Assembly: GCA_016927565.1 (NCBI GenBank) | Contig: JAFGMK010000003.1 | Location: 1 to 43,206, forward strand | Source of the DNA: Minisyncoccota bacterium | Lineage (GTDB): Bacteria > Patescibacteriota > Microgenomatia > PFEM01 > JAFGMK01 | Length of the DNA: 43,206 nt | Direction: 5' to 3' | In this document: piece by piece, positions 39,372 through 43,206 of the stretch | How positions within the stretch are numbered: the stretch's first letter is position 1 | Layout of the letters: each line of letters opens with the position of its first letter | Made by a program: the position numbers and the translations under genes | The notes under the pieces: model-generated | What the model was told of the DNA's origin: nothing | The model's input: only the letters and a program-made list of their open reading frames with translations | The model's database searches: none

Positions 39372-40589
39372 ATGGTAAAAACTACCCGCACCCTAAATCC
39401 GCTTCCATTTGGAGATCTCGAACCACACCGCTTTGAGGATATGGTCCGCCAGTTAGCTTATGATTTTAGAGACTGGATAAGCCTTGAAGCCGTGGGGAGA
39501 GCTGGACAAGATAAGGGAATAGACATTAGAGGAGTGGAAATCGAGGAAATATCTCCAAGGGAGCTAAAAAAGGCAGAAAATCATAAGAAAATAACTCCAA
39601 AATATAAGGAGAAGCTGTGGATAATCCAATGCAAAAGAGAAAAAGAGATCGGGCCAAAGAAAGTTGCTCAGATTGTTGAGGAGTCAATAGCTCAGAACAA
39701 GAACATCTACGGTTTTATTATAGTTGCGGCGGCTAATTTCAGTGAGAAATCAAGACAAGTTTTTCGAGAAAAATGCCGAAGTAAGAATCTGGGTAAATTC
39801 TATCTCTGAGGAAAAGGCGAGCTAGAGGACAAGCTATTTCTACCTCAAAACGATCATTTGTTGTTTGCGTATTTTGGAATATCAATTTCCCAAAAAAGGA
39901 GAAAGGCCCAGAGTGTGATTAGGTCAAGATTGGCGACGAAAAAGAAACTAGTTCGGATACTGGGTGATGTCAAAAAAAAGCAACATTTTAGAACAGTTTT
40001 GGTTAGGGATATAGATGATAAAACTTATCCCTTTAAAGACAAATAAGAGAGCCTGAGACCCAAGTGGGATCTTTTTAACTTCTGGCGACATGAGCCAAAT
40101 GGTATTCTCTTGCTTTGTCGCAGTCATTTCGCTTTTGTTAACCAAAAAACAAACGAATGGGATATGCTAGAGGATCTTAACGATTTGCCCTCTAAGCTAA
40201 GACGCCACGAGATCACCCTCGAGAAAGATAAGGGCTTTGATAAAAAAAGAGAAAGATATCATTCCTTTTGGCAATGCCGCATACCAGAAGAGAATCAAGC
40301 CACCCTTGAGGTGTATAGGTTAATTAAATATGACTCTATTTTAGCCATCGATGAACATGGCGACATTTATAATAGCGTTCCCCATCTTTATGTGATTTGG
40401 AATGACAAGGGTGGCCCTTTCGATCCTGATCTTGCTTGGCCACGATTGAAAGTTAATAGGATTGGGATGGGATTTAAAACTTTTAGACCAATTCAAAAGA
40501 AAAGAATTAGCTTTTTTCCAAAGCCCATCCCCAAAATTAGTAAGAATGAGGTTCGAGAATACTGGAAAGAGAGGGAGAAGAAGATTTGA
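39372..40589 (+). pseudogene. Mrr-like restriction nuclease gene with two in-frame stops
   Basis: A single reading frame covers 405 codons, interrupted by TGA at 39807 and TAA at 40044. The first part has an Mrr/PD-(D/E)XK layout: HRFEDMVRQLAYDF, GRAGQDKGIDIRG (catalytic Asp), LWIIQCKREKEI (QxK), and FIIVAAANFS. The segment around the TGA reads FYL-stop-GKGELEDKL; Trp would fit this position, so TGG to TGA is likely. The C-terminal part has no recognised domain. Its end overlaps the next start by 4 nt. Confidence 0.75.
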
Positions 40590-41065
40590 AATCAAAACAG
40601 AAAAGTTTAGGCAGGCCTAGACATGGCATGCAAATTTACCAAAGCTGGCTCCAGGAAATGGAGCCTTTTTTAAAATGTGGCTTCTCGCTTCACCAGGCTA
40701 TTCGAAAGGCAGGGTTGAGTAAGTATAAGGACTCAATTTATCGAAATTACAGGCTAAAAGGTGAATTTTGCGAAAAAATACCCTGTTTTCAAAGATGTCC
40801 TGGCGAAATTGTTCAAAGCATATTTGCCAGAATAATTCGGAAGGCATATTCCAAGACAATAAGGAAAGAGTCTTTAACCAGCCAAGAAGTTAGAATTTTG
40901 TGCTGGTTTTCAACTCACCATCGAAGCGCAGCCCCTTTTTTCGTTAATTACAGAGAGAAACATTTTAGAAAATTTGATGCCTTTGGTGAAGAAATTAGAA
41001 CACCTATAGTTATGAGACAGGTGAAACCACCAAAGATCAAGTATATTAGCTCGAGTAATACTTAG
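40586..41065 (+). CDS. Putative DNA-binding protein upstream of the recombinase
   Basis: The 159-residue basic protein starts at a TTG overlapping the previous stop (TTGA). It contains a helix-turn-helix-like stretch (FSLHQAIRKAGLSKYKDSIY, then RNYRLKGEFCEKI) and a basic tail. It resembles small element-encoded regulators or phage-type HTH proteins, but the family is not certain. It lies two genes before the serine recombinase and may help control the element. Confidence 0.5.
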   Translation: MKSKQKSLGRPRHGMQIYQSWLQEMEPFLKCGFSLHQAIRKAGLSKYKDSIYRNYRLKGEFCEKIPCFQRCPGEIVQSIFARIIRKAYSKTIRKESLTSQEVRILCWFSTHHRSAAPFFVNYREKHFRKFDAFGEEIRTPIVMRQVKPPKIKYISSSNT

Positions 41066-41130
41066 GAAATAAGAGAAGAGGTCTAAAAAACCAAAAATAA
41101 ATTTTGACATTTTCAACAAAATACTTTTAA

Positions 41131-41436
41131 ATGACAGTAGACTTCAAAAAGGATAAGTGGTGTTTAAAAAAACCGCTTATCAATATTAGCTATAACGGAA
41201 CAGTGGCCAAGTGCCCCTCCGCAGTAAGCAGTTATAGCCGGAAACAATTTAGTGGCCTAAATTTGTGCCCTTCCGAAAAAGCTGCAAGTTGCAGTTATTG
41301 GAGGGGCTCTTTTTATGGCCACTATCTCGATAAAAAAGGCAAGAAGGATATTGGGGAAAACCTCAAACCAGTATTCCGACGAAAAATTAAAGAAAATCAT
41401 ATTTGTGATGCGCAAACTGGCATCCTTTTATGCTGA
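41131..41436 (+). CDS. Hypothetical Cys-containing protein
   Basis: The 101-residue protein has six Cys (WCLKK, KCPSA, NLCPSEK, SCSYW, HICDA, LLC) and many Lys residues. The spacing could allow a zinc site but fits no pattern I know. It lies between the HTH gene and the recombinase gene, 45 nt before the latter, and is probably part of the same element. A promoter-like TTGACA at 41104 would put its -10 over this start, so the start is uncertain. Confidence 0.4.
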   Translation: MTVDFKKDKWCLKKPLINISYNGTVAKCPSAVSSYSRKQFSGLNLCPSEKAASCSYWRGSFYGHYLDKKGKKDIGENLKPVFRRKIKENHICDAQTGILLC

Positions 41437-41481
41437 CGAGATATTAGAGAAGCAGTATAAAAAAACAAACAAATTAAATCT

Positions 41482-43206
41482 ATGAAAATGAGAGCAGTTA
41501 TTCTCGCCAGAGCCTCAAGCGGAAAACAAGTCATTGAAGGCGATGCTTTGCCCGATCAAATTCGCCAGTGCTCCAACTTTATCAAAAAACAAACCTGGTT
41601 GTTAATTAAAGTATTCTCACTGGTTGAATCAGGCCGAAAAAAAGAAAGGGAATTTTTCCAAGAAGTTTTGGATTACTGCAAAAACCCAAAGAACAAGATC
41701 AATTATGTCGTTTTTAAAAATATCAGTCGGTTTACTAGGGGCGGAGGTAGAGATTATCTTAACTTAAAGGAAGAACTTCAAAAACATGGAGTAGAGCTGC
41801 GAGATATTTTCGGAACAATTAAAGAACAGGTTAATACTTTAGCGCCGTATGATCTAGAGTATGAGTGGAGCACTTATTCTCCCTCTCAGGCAGAAGAAAC
41901 ATACCAAGCTAACCGAGCTAAAGATGAGGCCAGAGACGCTTTAACGAGGATGATTGGAGCCGAGATCGGTTATGTTCGGAAAGGTTACTGGAACAGAAAT
42001 CCCCCTTATGGCTTTTCCAATCACAAGATAGAGACGGCTAGAGATGGCAAGCGCAACATTCTGGTTGAGAGTCCAAAGAAAAGTTTTTTTATCAAGAAAG
42101 CCTTTAAGCTAAAACTAACAGGCCAATACTCAGATATAGAAATTACTGCTAAATTGAATAGCCTGGGTTTTAAAAGCAGGCGGTTTTGCAAAAGAGATAA
42201 ACGAACAAAAAAAGTTATTGGCTATGGAGGAGAAAACCCGCTTACTGTTAAGGGTTTACAAAGATGGTTCCAACGGACTGTTTATGCAGGTGTAATTTGC
42301 GAGAAATGGACGCATTTTCAACCAATTAAAGCTCAATTTAAAGGCCTGGTAAACATTGAAGTTTTTAATCAAGTTAACCTTGGGGAAATTCGAATTGTTA
42401 AGGAGGGCGATAACCTACAAATTAAATACAACGAAAGTCCCAAAAGAAGACTAAAGAACAACCCCCTTTATCCTTTTAAAAGCTCGATCATGTGTCCTGT
42501 TTGCGGCCAACCACCTTTGGGTAGTGCTTCAACTAGCAAATCAGGGAAAAAATATCCAGCCTACCATTGTGCCCGAAGCCACAAACTTTGGCGTATCCCA
42601 AGAGATAAATTCCATCAGACTGTTTATGATTTCGTTAAGTCAATAAAATTCAACCCCACATTTATCAAACTGTTTGAAAAAGTCTTTCTTGAGGTTTGGA
42701 AAGAGAAACGAGCTGAGAAGGTTAGCGAAAGTCAAAAAGCCGAGGAGTATGTCGCCCAACTGCTTTCAGAGCAAAAGATGGCCCTAGACGCCCTCAAAAA
42801 AGCCTTCAGTGATATTGTTAGAAAAAAACTGGAATCAGATGTTGAAGATTTGGAAGTAAAGATAAAAAGAGCTAGATCAGACAGGGTAAAAAAGGAACGG
42901 AGCGAGATCGATATTAAACTAGCCATTAAATATACCACCTACTTTATGGAACACCTGGGGGAACTGTTGATAAACGAGGCTAATCCGCTTCAACAGCAAC
43001 AACTTTTCGGCCTAATTTTCGAAGGACTACCAACATACAATGATCTAGTTAATCGAACTCTCAAATTAGCCCCTATCTTCCTACTAAACAGCGCTTCAAA
43101 GGCCTCGAAAAGACAGTTGGTGACCCCACGGGGAATCCCTTCGGAAATACTCAGGGTAAACTTCTCATCCCCGTGCAGTCATGAAAATACGCTCTCAAAA
43201 GAGAGC
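41482..43206 (+). CDS. Large serine recombinase (partial at right edge)
   Basis: The frame is open for 575 codons to the edge of the window with no stop yet. The N-terminal resolvase domain starts MKMRAVILARASSGKQ, where Ser12 aligns with the catalytic serine of YxRVSTxxQ enzymes; KNISRFTRGGGRDYL follows. The recombinase domain (GYVRKGYWNRNPPYGFS), a zinc ribbon (IMCPVCGQ ... YHCAR) and a coiled coil (about residues 415-470) come next. The C-terminus contains PTYNDLVNRTLKLAPIF and QLVTPRG, shared with the remnant at 32846. Large serine recombinases integrate and excise elements at short att sites. Confidence 0.92.
   Translation, partial: MKMRAVILARASSGKQVIEGDALPDQIRQCSNFIKKQTWLLIKVFSLVESGRKKEREFFQEVLDYCKNPKNKINYVVFKNISRFTRGGGRDYLNLKEELQKHGVELRDIFGTIKEQVNTLAPYDLEYEWSTYSPSQAEETYQANRAKDEARDALTRMIGAEIGYVRKGYWNRNPPYGFSNHKIETARDGKRNILVESPKKSFFIKKAFKLKLTGQYSDIEITAKLNSLGFKSRRFCKRDKRTKKVIGYGGENPLTVKGLQRWFQRTVYAGVICEKWTHFQPIKAQFKGLVNIEVFNQVNLGEIRIVKEGDNLQIKYNESPKRRLKNNPLYPFKSSIMCPVCGQPPLGSASTSKSGKKYPAYHCARSHKLWRIPRDKFHQTVYDFVKSIKFNPTFIKLFEKVFLEVWKEKRAEKVSESQKAEEYVAQLLSEQKMALDALKKAFSDIVRKKLESDVEDLEVKIKRARSDRVKKERSEIDIKLAIKYTTYFMEHLGELLINEANPLQQQQLFGLIFEGLPTYNDLVNRTLKLAPIFLLNSASKASKRQLVTPRGIPSEILRVNFSSPCSHENTLSKES
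43131..43156 (-). repeat. Copy 2 of the CCCTGAG...CGAAGGGATTCCC repeat
   Basis: Read on the minus strand it begins CCCTGAGTA and ends CCGAAGGGATTCCC. It lies at the 3' end of the recombinase frame just after the TPRG codons and matches 18756-18779 apart from two extra bases and one mismatch. Confidence 0.6.

Noticed and set aside
39807-39809. TGA inside the nuclease gene as evidence of a recoded genetic code (TGA as Gly or Trp, known in some Patescibacteria).
   Set aside because: TGA ends gatA, dnaE, two ABC operon genes and others at correct family lengths, often overlapping the next start. A TAA also interrupts the same gene. The standard code fits better.
43121-43206. tRNA gene at the right edge, suggested by CCCCACGGGGA resembling a tRNA 3' end.
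   Set aside because: The rest of the cloverleaf is absent and the recombinase frame stays open through it. At most it is an att-like fragment.
1-43206. CRISPR array.
   Set aside because: I saw no series of regularly spaced identical repeats and no cas gene.

Overview
The window looks like a chromosome segment of a small-genome bacterium of the Candidate Phyla Radiation (Patescibacteria), perhaps Microgenomates-like. This placement is inferred from gene content, divergent protein sequences, tight packing with many 4-nt ATGA overlaps, and a gene set dominated by core information processing plus envelope proteins. It is not proven. TGA is a normal stop in the core genes (gatA, dnaE and the ABC operon end with it), so the standard bacterial code applies.

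Core part, about 1-27.9 kb. From the left: a membrane-anchored LysM protein (minus), tRNA-Asp, DNA polymerase X with a PHP domain, a LemA/HtpX pair, ClpB, the gatCAB operon for tRNA-dependent amidation, dnaE, and rplS overlapped by a YraN-type nuclease gene. A GldA/GldFG-like ABC operon with a DUF4340 protein follows, then tRNA-Lys with a terminator, a small membrane protein, an FAD oxidoreductase (minus) with an odd leader, and an RRM RNA-binding protein. Next is an envelope operon (bactofilin-like membrane protein, small secreted protein, stand-alone ATP-cone, metallophosphoesterase). The core part ends with a minus-strand pair led by a LexA-type DNA-binding domain fused to a UDP-sugar dehydrogenase, then small membrane ORFs and a GT-B-like protein.

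Accessory part, about 27.9-43.2 kb. Here the character changes: spacers are long, strands alternate, and many genes are broken. Intact genes include an HD-domain protein, a family 2 glycosyltransferase, an unknown protein, two HExxH metallopeptidase-like proteins, a third with a degenerate HxxxH, a CPBP-like membrane protein, and a large serine recombinase that runs off the right edge. Broken genes include two transposase fragments, a recombinase C-terminal remnant, a lipoprotein that lost its N-terminus at a transposase junction, a frameshifted VOC protein, a frameshifted minus-strand gene, an Mrr-like nuclease with two in-frame stops, and a small minus-strand gene with one in-frame stop between two related 70-nt repeats. 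Short CACC...GGTG hairpins recur in the spacers. I read this as a recombinase-driven island accumulating and decaying cargo.

Regulation visible in the sequence: good -35/-10 promoters at gatC, rplS, the ABC operon, tRNA-Lys and the FAD gene. Several genes have a TATAAT-like box only 6-9 nt before the start codon, which suggests leaderless mRNAs, whereas lemA and the RRM gene have strong Shine-Dalgarno sequences.
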